From contig DATARH010000176.1 of the NCBI GenBank assembly GCA_036264235.1, forward strand, positions 1 through 19,310: DNA of 19,310 bases, read 5' to 3'. Origin of the DNA: DATARH01 sp036264235. GTDB lineage: Bacteria; Pseudomonadota; Alphaproteobacteria; ATCC43930; CGMCC-115725. How positions within the stretch are numbered: position 1 is the stretch's first letter; every line of letters starts with the position of its first letter. Positions 1 through 7,404 of this stretch are shown here, in pieces. A model generated the notes under the pieces. It was given only the letters and a program-made list of their open reading frames with translations. It was not told the DNA's origin and did no database searches. Both the position numbers and the translations under genes were made by a program.

Positions 1-180
1 CTTTTTCGGCTCGCCTGGGATCTCGCCGGCAACGCCTTCGGCAGCCGGCAGGTACTGTATGAACGCTTCTTCGCCAGTGACCCGCTGACCCGCGCCCGCG
101 CGATGGCCGCGGTCTACCCGAAGGGCGAGGTGATGGAGCGGGTCTTGGAGTTTTTGGGGAAGAGCGACGAAGAGTGGTAG
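1..180 (+). CDS. C-terminus of HpaB-family flavin-dependent aromatic hydroxylase (partial)
   Basis: The frame is open from base 1 to a TAG at 178-180 and gives the last 59 residues of a longer protein whose 5' end lies left of the window. The tail contains LFRLAWDLAGNAFGSRQ followed by LYERFFASDP, which I recognise as the end of the C-terminal helical domain of the 4-hydroxyphenylacetate 3-monooxygenase (HpaB/PvcC) family. These enzymes use FADH2 from a partner reductase to ortho-hydroxylate phenols to catechols. The next gene, 40 nt downstream on the same strand, is a VOC-fold protein of the kind that opens catechol rings, which supports a catabolic role. Other members act in secondary metabolism, so the substrate cannot be named from this fragment. 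The family call is fairly safe; the flavin and substrate residues are not visible here. Confidence 0.72.
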   Translation, partial: LFRLAWDLAGNAFGSRQVLYERFFASDPLTRARAMAAVYPKGEVMERVLEFLGKSDEEW

Positions 181-220
181 ATTTTTGTCAGACGGAATAC
201 GCCAGGAAAGAGAGGGCGCG

Positions 221-739
221 ATGAAAAAGCCGATGTACCTGCAACACGTCAATTTGTACGTCCGCAACGCCGAGCGATCGAAGCAGTGGTACGAGGACCT
301 CTTGGGCCTCCACACCTACGAATACCGTCCCGGCTGGGCCGCCTTCATGTCGGCAGACCAGGAGCAGTCGCACGAGGTCGCGCTGATGCAGGTCGGCGAC
401 GACGCGCCCTTGCAGCAGAAGGGGCAGGTCGGGCTCAACCACATGGCGTGGCGCTTCGAGAGCCTCGACGACCTCAAGGAGCTCTATCACCGGATCAAGG
501 CCAAGGGCGTCAAGATCGACCACATCGCCGATCACGGCATCTCGCTCGGCATCTATCTGCGCGATCCCGACGGCAACGGCGTCGAGGTGTTCTACGAACT
601 GCCGCGCACCGAATGGCCGGTCGATTACCACATCTTCTCGCGCGACAAGGTCGGCCGCGGCCGCTTCCCCGGCCCGTGGGATGAGGACGAGGTGCGGCCG
701 CTGCCGGACACGCAGCCCCAGCCGGTCGCGGCGGAATAG
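221..739 (+). CDS. VOC-family protein, extradiol dioxygenase-like
   Basis: A 172-residue vicinal oxygen chelate protein. The metal triad typical of glyoxalase/extradiol dioxygenase folds is visible: His9 in LQHVNLYV, His74 in GLNHMAW and Glu122 in DPDGNGVEVFYE. The spacing matches the catalytic domain of catechol 2,3-dioxygenase-like proteins. The length equals one two-module VOC domain plus an extra C-terminal tail (WPVDYHIF onward), shorter than classical two-domain XylE enzymes. I chose ATG 221 because a purine-rich AGGAAAGAGAGGG precedes it; the frame is also open from a TTG at 185, but that start lacks a good ribosome site. It follows the HpaB-type gene by 40 nt, so a hydroxylase-then-ring-cleavage order is plausible. 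The substrate is inferred only as a catechol-type compound; a glyoxalase or other VOC activity is possible. Confidence 0.85.
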   Translation: MKKPMYLQHVNLYVRNAERSKQWYEDLLGLHTYEYRPGWAAFMSADQEQSHEVALMQVGDDAPLQQKGQVGLNHMAWRFESLDDLKELYHRIKAKGVKIDHIADHGISLGIYLRDPDGNGVEVFYELPRTEWPVDYHIFSRDKVGRGRFPGPWDEDEVRPLPDTQPQPVAAE

Positions 740-751
740 GTCAGACAAGCT

Positions 752-778
752 CCCTCTCCGCCCCGGGGGCGGAGAGGG
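752..778. repeat. perfect palindrome, REP-like intergenic hairpin
   Basis: The arms 752-764 and 766-778 are exact reverse complements (CCCTCTCCGCCCC and its partner) around one central base. The motif CTCTCC...GGAGAGGG followed by TTGGGGTGAGG is of the type scattered between genes in many GC-rich proteobacteria. It begins 13 nt after the VOC stop codon. It may end transcription or stabilise the mRNA 3' end, but no T-run follows. Confidence 0.7.
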
Positions 779-832
779 TTGGGGTGAGGTGGGGACCCCG
801 GAGCGCACGCCAAGTCAAGTCCGCCTCACCCT

Positions 833-851
833 CCCACGCCGTCGGCGTGGG
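833..851. repeat. short hairpin in the palindrome cluster
   Basis: The arms CCCACGCC (833-840) and GGCGTGGG (844-851) pair perfectly around the loop GTC. It sits between the two CTCTCC/GGAGAG palindromes and probably belongs to the same composite intergenic repeat. Confidence 0.6.
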
Positions 852-855
852 CCCC

Positions 856-882
856 TCCCTCTCCCCCGAAGGCGGAGAGGGA
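856..882. repeat. second CTCTCC/GGAGAG palindrome of the cluster
   Basis: The arms TCCCTCTCC (856-864) and GGAGAGGGA (874-882) pair around a 9-nt centre that includes CCCCGAAGG. The outer arm sequence is the same as in the palindrome at 752-778, so the two are related copies. It ends 17 nt before the amidohydrolase start and could affect translation of that gene. Confidence 0.65.
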
Positions 883-899
883 TTTGTTGGGAGAGGTAC

Positions 900-1946
900 A
901 TGTCCGCCCCCGATCCCTTCACCGCGCCGACCCCGCACCCGCCGGTCCGCAACGATTGGCTGGCGTTGCGACGCGAGGAAATCCTCGAACCCGCCCTGCC
1001 CATCGTCGACCCGCACCACCACCTCGTCGACCGCGCCAATACCGGCCGGTACCTGCTGCCGGAGCTGCTGGCCGACACCGGCAGCGGCCACAACATCACC
1101 GCGACGGTCTATCTCGAATGGCTGTCGATGTACCGGGCGGGCGGGCCGGAAGCGATGCGCCCGGTCGGCGAGGTCGAGTTCGCCAACGGCGTCGCCGCGA
1201 TGGCCGCCTCAGGCACCTACGGCAAGACACAGGTCTGTGCCGGGATCGTTTCCTATGCCGATCTGATGCTCGGGGGTGCGGTCGAGCCGGTGCTGGAGGC
1301 GATGATCGCGGCCGGCGGCGGCCGGTTCCGGGGCATCCGCTACATCGCCGCCTCGCATCCGGACGAGGCGGCGCGCGGCTCGTCGATCAACCGCCCGGCC
1401 GGGCTCCTGATGGACCCCAAGGTGCGTGAGGGCTTCGCCAAGCTGCACCCGCTGGGCCTCAGCTTCGATGCGTGGATGTATTTCACCCAGCTGCACGAGT
1501 TGACCGATCTGGCGCGCGCCTTCCCGGCGACGCCGATCGTGCTCGACCATGTCGGCGGCGCGATCGGGCTGGGCCCCTATGCCGGCAAGCGCGACGAGGT
1601 CTTTGCCGAGTGGAAAGGCAAAATCGCCGAACTGGCCCGCTGCCCGAATGTCTACGTGAAGCTCGGCGGGCTCGGCATGCGCCTCTTCGGCTTCGATTTT
1701 CACACCCGCGAAAAGCCGCCCAGCTCGGAGGATCTCGCCGCAGCATGGCGGCCATACATCGAGACCTGCATCGAGGCGTTCGGCCCCGATCGCGCGATGT
1801 TCGAAAGCAACTTCCCGGTCGATAAGGGCAGCGGCAGCTATCAGGCGTTCTGGAACGCGTTCAAGCACCTCGCCGCCGGCGCCTCGGCCACCGAAAAGAC
1901 GGCACTATTTTCAGGCACCGCGACCAAATTCTACCGCCTCGGATGA
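900..1946 (+). CDS. amidohydrolase-2 family metal-dependent hydrolase (COG3618-like)
   Basis: A 348-residue TIM-barrel hydrolase of the Amidohydrolase_2 family, which includes 2-pyrone-4,6-dicarboxylate lactonase and gamma-resorcylate decarboxylase relatives. The N-terminal metal motif is DPHHH (His39 and His41 expected as ligands). His217 in LDHVGG and Asp308 in ESNFPVD match the later metal and catalytic positions. The start at ATG 900 follows GGGAGAGG by a proper distance; the frame extends upstream, but only through the palindrome cluster, so that extension is not coding. The stop overlaps the next ATG by 4 nt (ATGA), so the lytic transglycosylase gene is translationally coupled. Its place after an HpaB-type hydroxylase and a VOC dioxygenase suggests that it hydrolyses or decarboxylates a ring-cleavage or aromatic acid product. 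The exact reaction is unknown. Confidence 0.87.
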   Translation: MSAPDPFTAPTPHPPVRNDWLALRREEILEPALPIVDPHHHLVDRANTGRYLLPELLADTGSGHNITATVYLEWLSMYRAGGPEAMRPVGEVEFANGVAAMAASGTYGKTQVCAGIVSYADLMLGGAVEPVLEAMIAAGGGRFRGIRYIAASHPDEAARGSSINRPAGLLMDPKVREGFAKLHPLGLSFDAWMYFTQLHELTDLARAFPATPIVLDHVGGAIGLGPYAGKRDEVFAEWKGKIAELARCPNVYVKLGGLGMRLFGFDFHTREKPPSSEDLAAAWRPYIETCIEAFGPDRAMFESNFPVDKGSGSYQAFWNAFKHLAAGASATEKTALFSGTATKFYRLG

Positions 1947-2677
1947 GCCGCCGGGCCGCCGCCCTTGTGATTGCCCTGCTCGCGGCGGCGCCAGCCTCGG
2001 CCGAGCCGGCCAGCACACTGCAGGACCGCGCCTGCCAGATGGTCGAGAACGCGGCGGCCGCAAGCCATTTGCCGGTCAGCTTCCTGACCCGGGTGCTGTG
2101 GGTCGAGAGCCGCTTCCATCCGATGGCGGTGAGCCCGAAAGGCGCCGAAGGGATGGCGCAGTTCATGCCGCAGACCGCAGCCGAGCGCGGTCTTGTCGAC
2201 CCGTTCGACCCGACCCAGGCGATCGGGCACGCGGCCCGGCTGCTAGCCGATTTGCAGACCCGCTTCGGCAATCTCGGCCTCGCCGCTGCCGCCTACAATG
2301 CCGGCGCCGCCCGGGTCGAGAAGTGGCTGCATGCGCAGGCGGCGCTGCCGCCGGAGACCCGCAACTACGTCACGGCGGTGACCGGCCAGTCGGCCGAGAC
2401 CTGGGCCACGCGCGGCAATTGGCGCGGTGACATTCTCAGCGATCCGGAAAGCTGCACCGCGCTGACGGCGCAACTCGCGCGCGCCAGCTTCGGCCACGCC
2501 GTGCCGGCGCCGGTCTGGCAGGCGCGACTCGATGGTACGCTGGCGAAAGCGATCGAGGGCCTGACGCAATTGGCCCGCGGACAGCGGCTCGACCCGAAGC
2601 GGCCGGCGCGCAATGCGGTCGCGAAATCTTTCTGCGACAGCGTGCGCGCGCTCGGCGCCGCTTGTTCGGTGGAATGA
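1943..2677 (+). CDS. secreted lytic transglycosylase (SLT domain)
   Basis: A 244-residue exported murein lytic transglycosylase. An N-terminal signal peptide (RR then an Ala/Leu-rich core, likely cut after ASA at residue 20) targets it to the periplasm. The SLT/lysozyme-like domain follows at about 28-150: catalytic Glu55 in WVESRFHP, then GAEGMAQFMPQTA, AAYNAGAARVEKW and ETRNYV, the four standard family signatures. These enzymes cleave MurNAc-GlcNAc bonds and leave 1,6-anhydro ends. The C-terminal 90 residues have no domain I recognise but carry three cysteines that may form disulfides. The start overlaps the stop of the amidohydrolase by 4 nt. A housekeeping wall enzyme coupled to a catabolic gene is functionally odd and probably reflects genome compaction. 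Confidence 0.92.
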   Translation: MSRRAAALVIALLAAAPASAEPASTLQDRACQMVENAAAASHLPVSFLTRVLWVESRFHPMAVSPKGAEGMAQFMPQTAAERGLVDPFDPTQAIGHAARLLADLQTRFGNLGLAAAAYNAGAARVEKWLHAQAALPPETRNYVTAVTGQSAETWATRGNWRGDILSDPESCTALTAQLARASFGHAVPAPVWQARLDGTLAKAIEGLTQLARGQRLDPKRPARNAVAKSFCDSVRALGAACSVE

Positions 2678-2694
2678 ATTCCGGCAGAACTCGT

Positions 2695-2715
2695 TGACCG
2701 GGCTAAGCCCGGTCA
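2695..2715. terminator. hairpin after the lytic transglycosylase gene
   Basis: The arms TGACCGGGC (2695-2703) and GCCCGGTCA (2707-2715) are perfectly complementary around a TAA loop, 18 nt past the stop codon. No T-run follows, so it is not a classical intrinsic terminator. It may be an mRNA 3'-end stabiliser or a weak terminator. Confidence 0.45.
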
Positions 2716-2799
2716 CGGCGCTACCGCAGCGCGAATCTGCGGCAAGACTAACAACGCGAATAGCACCGCAAACAGAATAAGAGCCGGGAGGGAGGACAC

Positions 2800-3078
2800 A
2801 TGCCCCAACTTCACCGCCGCCGCGACGGCTCCGTCACGATCGACCTCGATCAAGTAAAAACGATCGGGATCAAGAACATCACCGAGTTGCGGAACTACGC
2901 GCGCAGCGAGCTCAACGGCCAGATCATGCATCTGTTCGAGTTTGAGGGCGGTGGCGCCTGCGAGATCACCTACCTGAAAAACGGCAATCTGGAATTCTTC
3001 AGCGGGCGCGGCATCGACATCCAAACCGATGATCGCGGCAATGTAACGATCATCAAGGCCGCCGCAGAGGACCGATGA
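2800..3078 (+). CDS. hypothetical protein, 92 aa
   Basis: I do not recognise this family. The start is well supported by GGGAGGGAGGACAC before ATG 2800. The protein is small, soluble and of mixed charge: a basic N-terminus (LHRRRDG), then alternating hydrophobic stretches such as SVTIDLDQVKTIGI, MHLFEFEG, CEITYLKNGNLEFF and NVTIIK, which look like beta strands with one helix (ITELRNYARSEL). It has no signal peptide and no membrane segment, and its single cysteine does not suggest a metal site. It stands alone on the plus strand, 122 nt after the lytic transglycosylase and convergent with ccmI (18 nt between the stops). The ribosome site and GC-rich third positions favour a real gene; the opposite-strand frame at 2713-3024 lacks such support. 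Confidence 0.7.
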   Translation: MPQLHRRRDGSVTIDLDQVKTIGIKNITELRNYARSELNGQIMHLFEFEGGGACEITYLKNGNLEFFSGRGIDIQTDDRGNVTIIKAAAEDR

Positions 3079-3096
3079 GAGTTTGGCGGGGGCGCT

Positions 3097-4356
3097 CTAC
3101 TTCGCCGCCGCCACAGCCTCGGCATAGGCAGCCTTCAACTGTGGATCGTCGGGCCGCAGCTTGATGGCATGGGCATAGGCGTCACGCGCCTTCGCGGGCT
3201 CGTTTAAGACCATGTAGGAGCGGCCGAGACGGGTCCAACCATCGATATCGTTCGGCTGCTGCTCGAGCCGCGCGGCGAGCCGCTCGACCATGCTGTTGAT
3301 CATCGCCTGCCGGTCCTCCGCCGGCGCGTTGGCGAGCGCCTGTTGCGCCTCGCGCACCCGCGCCGGGTCGGGTGCCGAGGATTGCGGCGCGGCAAGAGCC
3401 GCCGCAGGGGCGGCCACTTGCGGTGCAGCGGCGACCTGCGGCGGGCGAGTCGCCGGGTTGGGCCGGGCGGCGCCAGCCGATGTTTTGAGCGTCGCCGGGT
3501 CGCGACCGAGTTGGCCGGCGGTTTCGGTAATGCGCTGACGCAGCATCGGCAGCCAGTCGGCATCGGCCGGTGAGTCGCCTTCAAGATCGACCCATTGCTG
3601 CAGCGCGCCTTTCCGGTCGCCATCTTGCCCCGCCGCCAGCGCTAGGTAGTAGCGCGAGCGCGGCGCGTTCTCGGGGTCCTTCAGCGTCTTCTCGAAGGCG
3701 TCGCGCGCAGCCGGGGTTACCGTTCCGCCGGCCGCCAGAACCTGCGCCTCGCCCCAATCGCCGATCACGTCCATGTTGTCCTTCGCCAACTGCGCGGCAT
3801 GGCTGTAGGCATCGGATGCCTCCTTGAATTGCCCGACGCTCATCTGCGAGCGAGCCAAGAGAACCCAGCCGCCCAGGTCGTCCGGCTGTTGCTTCAGGTG
3901 CTCGGAGAGCTTTGCCATCGCCTCGGTCATGTCGTGCGGTGGCGCCGCTTCGGCGATCTGAGCAGTGGCGGCCTGGGTGCGGGCGGCAAAGGGCTGGTCG
4001 GGCAGGGAGGGCGAGCCGAGTGCCGCGTAAAGGCTCCATGCGGCGAAGGGCAGGACGAGAACCGAGACGACGGCAACTGCGAACGGCACGGCGGATGCCG
4101 GACCTGTGGCCGTCGCCGAGGGCGCCAGTGCGAGGATGCGGCGGCCGATCTCGGCGCGCGCCGCCTCGGCCTGATCCGGCGTCAAGACGCCGCGGCCGAT
4201 GTCACGGTCTAGTTCGGCCAACTGGTCGCGATAAACCGCCAGATTGTAAGCCTCGCGCGAAGCGGCGGCGCGGCTGCGCAACAGCAGCGGCACCAGCAAG
4301 ATCGCCACCGCCAGCGACGTCATGCCGAGCAGCGCGACGGCGAGCCCGATATTCAA
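3097..4356 (-). CDS. ccmI: cytochrome c biogenesis protein CcmI (CycH), TPR protein
   Basis: A 419-residue membrane-anchored chaperone for apocytochrome c in System I maturation. A first membrane helix (residues about 3-25) is followed by a cytoplasmic Arg/Glu-rich loop with the family pattern VYRDQLAELDRDI...RGVLTPDQAEAARAEI. A second helix (about 88-112) leads to a large periplasmic part with TPR repeats at about 155-230 and a clear one near the C-terminus (GWTRLGRSYMVLNEPAKA). A Pro/Ala-rich linker lies at about 295-330. The TPR part presents apocytochrome to the CcmF/CcmH haem lyase. The start is TTG 4356, overlapping the ccmH TGA and preceded by GGGGGCGAG; the next ATG (codon 12) would cut into the first membrane helix. 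It is the last gene of the ccmFGHI run, and its length is normal for the long CcmI form. Confidence 0.93.
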   Translation of the reverse strand: MNIGLAVALLGMTSLAVAILLVPLLLRSRAAASREAYNLAVYRDQLAELDRDIGRGVLTPDQAEAARAEIGRRILALAPSATATGPASAVPFAVAVVSVLVLPFAAWSLYAALGSPSLPDQPFAARTQAATAQIAEAAPPHDMTEAMAKLSEHLKQQPDDLGGWVLLARSQMSVGQFKEASDAYSHAAQLAKDNMDVIGDWGEAQVLAAGGTVTPAARDAFEKTLKDPENAPRSRYYLALAAGQDGDRKGALQQWVDLEGDSPADADWLPMLRQRITETAGQLGRDPATLKTSAGAARPNPATRPPQVAAAPQVAAPAAALAAPQSSAPDPARVREAQQALANAPAEDRQAMINSMVERLAARLEQQPNDIDGWTRLGRSYMVLNEPAKARDAYAHAIKLRPDDPQLKAAYAEAVAAAK

Positions 4357-4835
4357 CTCTCGCCCCCCTGCTGCAGCACGGCGTTCAGCCGTCGCTCCTC
4401 GTCAGCCGATAGCGGCGCCGGCACCGGCAGTGCGGCCCGCCCACGGCTGAACCGCCAGGCCGCGAAACCGCCGACCAACAACACGATCAGCGGCCCGAGC
4501 CACAACAACAACGTGTCGAACTGAAACGGCGGCCGCAACAATACGAAATCGCCATATCGGGCGCGGACATAGGCGAGAACCTGGTCGTTGCTGTCGCCGG
4601 CCTCGATCCGCTCGCGCACGATCACCCGCAGATCATGCGCAAGATCGGCGTCGGAATCGTCGATCGACTGGTTGCGGCAGACCAAGCAGCGCAGCTCCTT
4701 GCCGACCTCGCGGGCCCGTGCTTCAAGGGCCCGGTCGGCCAGCATCTCGTCGGGCCGCACCGCGTGAGCCGGGTTCATGTTCAATATTAGAATGAGCGCC
4801 AGAACCAACTGAAACAACGTAGTTCTCATTCGCAT
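4353..4835 (-). CDS. ccmH: cytochrome c-type biogenesis protein CcmH
   Basis: A 160-residue periplasmic, membrane-tethered thiol oxidoreductase of System I. It has a signal or anchor segment at residues 5-25 (cut site around AHA), then the signature ELRCLVCRNQSI with Cys50 and Cys53, which handle the reduced CxxCH thiols of apocytochrome c. One membrane helix lies near 108-130 (LLLWLGPLIVLLVGGFAAW), followed by a short cytoplasmic tail. The motif RYGDFVLLRPPF before the helix is typical. This is the single-domain CcmH; the TPR part is encoded separately by ccmI, as in alphaproteobacteria, rather than fused as in E. coli. The start shares one base with the ccmG stop (TAATG), and its TGA overlaps the ccmI start, so the genes are translationally coupled. 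Confidence 0.96.
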   Translation of the reverse strand: MRMRTTLFQLVLALILILNMNPAHAVRPDEMLADRALEARAREVGKELRCLVCRNQSIDDSDADLAHDLRVIVRERIEAGDSNDQVLAYVRARYGDFVLLRPPFQFDTLLLWLGPLIVLLVGGFAAWRFSRGRAALPVPAPLSADEERRLNAVLQQGGES

Positions 4836-5392
4836 TACCGCTCCAGCCGCGCGACCATCGGCAGGATTGTTTTTTCAATATCGGCCTCGCTAAGCGGGCC
4901 GACATGCTTGTAGCGGATACGGCCGTTGCGATCGACGAGGAACGTCTCGGGCACGCCATAGACGCCCCAATCGATGCCGACGCGGCCGTTGTCGACGCCG
5001 ATTGCCGCATAGGGGTTGCCGAGCGTCTCGATCCATTTCTGCCCGGCCTCGCCGGTGTCCTTGTAGTCGATACCGTAGATCGGCACCCGCTTCGCCGCCG
5101 CGAGCTTGTTCAACACCGGGTGCTCCATTCGGCAGGGCGCGCACCACGAGGCGAAGGTGTTGACGAGGCTGACATGGCCCTTCAGATCGGCGTTCGAGAA
5201 GCCATGCGGCTGTCCGGGCAATGGCCGCAATTCAAAGACGGGCGCCGGCTCGTCGATCAGCGGCGACGGCAGCACCGTCGGGTTGATGTCGAGGCCAAAC
5301 AAGAAGCCGGCAGCCATCAGCACAAATGCCACCACCGGCAGTGCGAAAATCCACCGCCGCCGCGGCGCCTCTTCGGCCGACGCAAGGCTCAT
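4835..5392 (-). CDS. ccmG: thiol:disulfide interchange protein CcmG/DsbE
   Basis: A 185-residue thioredoxin-like protein anchored to the inner membrane by one helix (residues about 14-33, IFALPVVAFVLMAAGFLFG). The periplasmic domain carries the active site WCAPC (Cys84, Cys87) and the downstream cis-Pro segment YGVPETFLVDRNG, where family members have a Glu after the Pro as here. It keeps apocytochrome c or CcmH thiols reduced before haem ligation. The open frame extends 43 codons upstream inside ccmF, but ATG 5392 is the right start: it overlaps the ccmF TGA by 4 nt and begins just before the membrane anchor. The stop shares a base with the ccmH ATG. It has the usual family length. Confidence 0.96.
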   Translation of the reverse strand: MSLASAEEAPRRRWIFALPVVAFVLMAAGFLFGLDINPTVLPSPLIDEPAPVFELRPLPGQPHGFSNADLKGHVSLVNTFASWCAPCRMEHPVLNKLAAAKRVPIYGIDYKDTGEAGQKWIETLGNPYAAIGVDNGRVGIDWGVYGVPETFLVDRNGRIRYKHVGPLSEADIEKTILPMVARLER

Positions 5393-7380
5393 TCCGCAGC
5401 CTGCACTACCGCTGCCGCGACCTCGCGTCGGCGCCGCGCCGGTGCGCCGACGCGGTGTCGCCGGTCGCTCAGCGAAATCAGTCCGCCGAGCGCCATTGCC
5501 ACACCGCCGAGCCAGACCCACGGCACCAGCGGGTTGTAATAGAGCCGCAGGACCCAGCCGCCCTTGCCGTCCGGATCGCCGATCACGGCGTAGACGTCGG
5601 CCAAGAGATTGGTGCGGATCGCGACGTCGGTCTGGTTGCCGTTCTCGACCGGGTAGAAGCGCTTCTCCGGGTGCATCTCGGTGACAAGCCGGCCGTCCTT
5701 CAACAGCCGCATGTCGGCTCGGGTCGCATTGTAATCCGGTCCCTTAACCTCGTTGACGGCGTCGAGCGCGATCGTGTAGCCGGCGATCGGGAAGCTTTCG
5801 CCCGGCTTGCCGCTGACGATGTTCTCGGCGGTCCAGAAGGTCGAGCCAGTGATGCCGGCGATCGTCACGGCGATCCCGGCATGGGCGAAGGTCATGCCCC
5901 AAGCGGCGCGCGGCAGCCGCCAGGCGCGCCGGAAGACGCCGCCAAGGGGGTCACCGAACAGCCGGACCCGCTCGGCCAATTCGACCATTGTCGAGACGAA
6001 CAGCCAAGCGGCGAGCGCCAGCCCGCAGGCGGCGCCGATCGAGTGAACCCCAGCCGCGACAAGTGTCACCAGGGCGGCCGCAACCGCCACCACCAGGGCC
6101 AATTTCAGACGCCCAAGCGCCGCCCACAAATCGGCCCGCTTCCACGGCAATAACGGTCCGACCGCCATCGCGACGACCAACGGCACCATGATCGGGATGA
6201 AAGTCGCGGCGTAATACGGCGGCCCTACCGACACCTTCTGGCCGCTGACAACATCGAGGAACAACGGATAGAGCGTGCCGAGCAAGACCGTCGCCGCCGC
6301 CGTCGTCAGCAGCAAATTGTTGAGGAGCAGCCCACCTTCGCGCGAGATCGGCGCAAACAAGCCACCGCCGGCGAGGCTGGGCGCCCGGATTGCGAAAATC
6401 ACGAAAGCGCCGCCGGTGTAGACGCTCAACAGCAGCAATATGAAGACGCCGCGCATCGGGTCGGTCGCGAAGGCATGCACCGAGGTCAATACCCCCGAAC
6501 GCACCAGAAAAGTCCCGATCAGGCTCAGCGAAAACGCGATGATCGCCAGCAGGATTGTCCAGGTCTTAAGCGCCTCGCGCTTCTCGACGACGATCGCCGA
6601 ATGCAGCAGAGCGGTGCCGACCAACCACGGCATGAAGGAGGCGTTCTCGACCGGGTCCCAATACCACCAGCCGCCCCAGCCGAGCGTGTAATAAGCCCAC
6701 CAGCTGCCCATCGCGATGCCGATCGTCAGCGCGACCCAGGCCGCCAGCGTCCAGGGGCGCACCCAGCGTGCCCAGGCCGGATCGACCCTTCCCTCGAGCA
6801 GCGCCGCGACGGCGAAGCAGAACGAGATCGAGAAGCCGACATAGCCGAGATAAAGGCAGGGCGGGTGAAAGGCGAGGCCGCGGTCCTGCAGGATCGGATT
6901 GAGGCCATTGCCGTCGACCGGCACCGGGAACAGGCGCGCGAACGGGTTTGAGGTCAGCAGGATGAACAGAAGAAAGCCGACCCCAATCATCGCCTGCACA
7001 GCCAGCACGCGGGCGCGCAGTGCCGGTGGCAGGTTGCGGCCGAACAGGGCGACGGCGGCACCGAACAGCGACAGCATGAAGACCCACAAGAGCATCGAGC
7101 CCTCGTGGTTGCTCCACACGCCGGTCAGCTTATAGAGCAGCGGCTTGGTGCTGTTCGAATTGCTGGCGACGTTGACCAGCGAGAAATCGCTGACGGCGTA
7201 GGCGTGCATCAGCGCGAAAAACGCCGTCGCGATGAACAGGAACTGCGCCACCGCCGCCGGCCGCGCCAGCCCGACCAGCGCACCGTCGCCGCGCGACGCG
7301 CCGACCAAGGGTACGGACGACTGAATGACGGCGATGAACAGCGCCAGCACCAGCGCGAAATGGCCGATTTCGTTGATCAT
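5389..7380 (-). CDS. ccmF: haem lyase CcmF
   Basis: A 663-residue polytopic inner-membrane protein, the haem lyase core of System I, which takes haem from holo-CcmE and attaches it to apocytochrome c. The haem-handling WWD motif is intact (GWGGWWYWDPVENASFMPW, residues about 234-252). Four histidines stand at the conserved places: His172 (FHPPCLYLGYVG), His260 (ALLH), His302 (LTSVHAF) and His500 (MTFAHAG). These correspond to the periplasmic P-His pair and the transmembrane b-haem ligands. About fifteen hydrophobic helices can be seen, with a periplasmic domain at about 515-610 before the last helix. ATG 7380 is preceded by GAGAGG. It lies 24 nt after an alpha/beta hydrolase gene, and ccmE, often found just upstream, is not there. 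The length is normal. Confidence 0.97.
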   Translation of the reverse strand: MINEIGHFALVLALFIAVIQSSVPLVGASRGDGALVGLARPAAVAQFLFIATAFFALMHAYAVSDFSLVNVASNSNSTKPLLYKLTGVWSNHEGSMLLWVFMLSLFGAAVALFGRNLPPALRARVLAVQAMIGVGFLLFILLTSNPFARLFPVPVDGNGLNPILQDRGLAFHPPCLYLGYVGFSISFCFAVAALLEGRVDPAWARWVRPWTLAAWVALTIGIAMGSWWAYYTLGWGGWWYWDPVENASFMPWLVGTALLHSAIVVEKREALKTWTILLAIIAFSLSLIGTFLVRSGVLTSVHAFATDPMRGVFILLLLSVYTGGAFVIFAIRAPSLAGGGLFAPISREGGLLLNNLLLTTAAATVLLGTLYPLFLDVVSGQKVSVGPPYYAATFIPIMVPLVVAMAVGPLLPWKRADLWAALGRLKLALVVAVAAALVTLVAAGVHSIGAACGLALAAWLFVSTMVELAERVRLFGDPLGGVFRRAWRLPRAAWGMTFAHAGIAVTIAGITGSTFWTAENIVSGKPGESFPIAGYTIALDAVNEVKGPDYNATRADMRLLKDGRLVTEMHPEKRFYPVENGNQTDVAIRTNLLADVYAVIGDPDGKGGWVLRLYYNPLVPWVWLGGVAMALGGLISLSDRRHRVGAPARRRREVAAAVVQAAE

Positions 7381-7404
7381 GTGCCTCTCGAACCGGGCCG
7401 GGTG

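Noticed and set aside
5393..5521. An N-terminal extension of CcmG starting at 5521.
   Set aside because: It lies within the coding region of ccmF in another frame; the ATG at 5392 has the 4-nt overlap and sits right before the membrane anchor.
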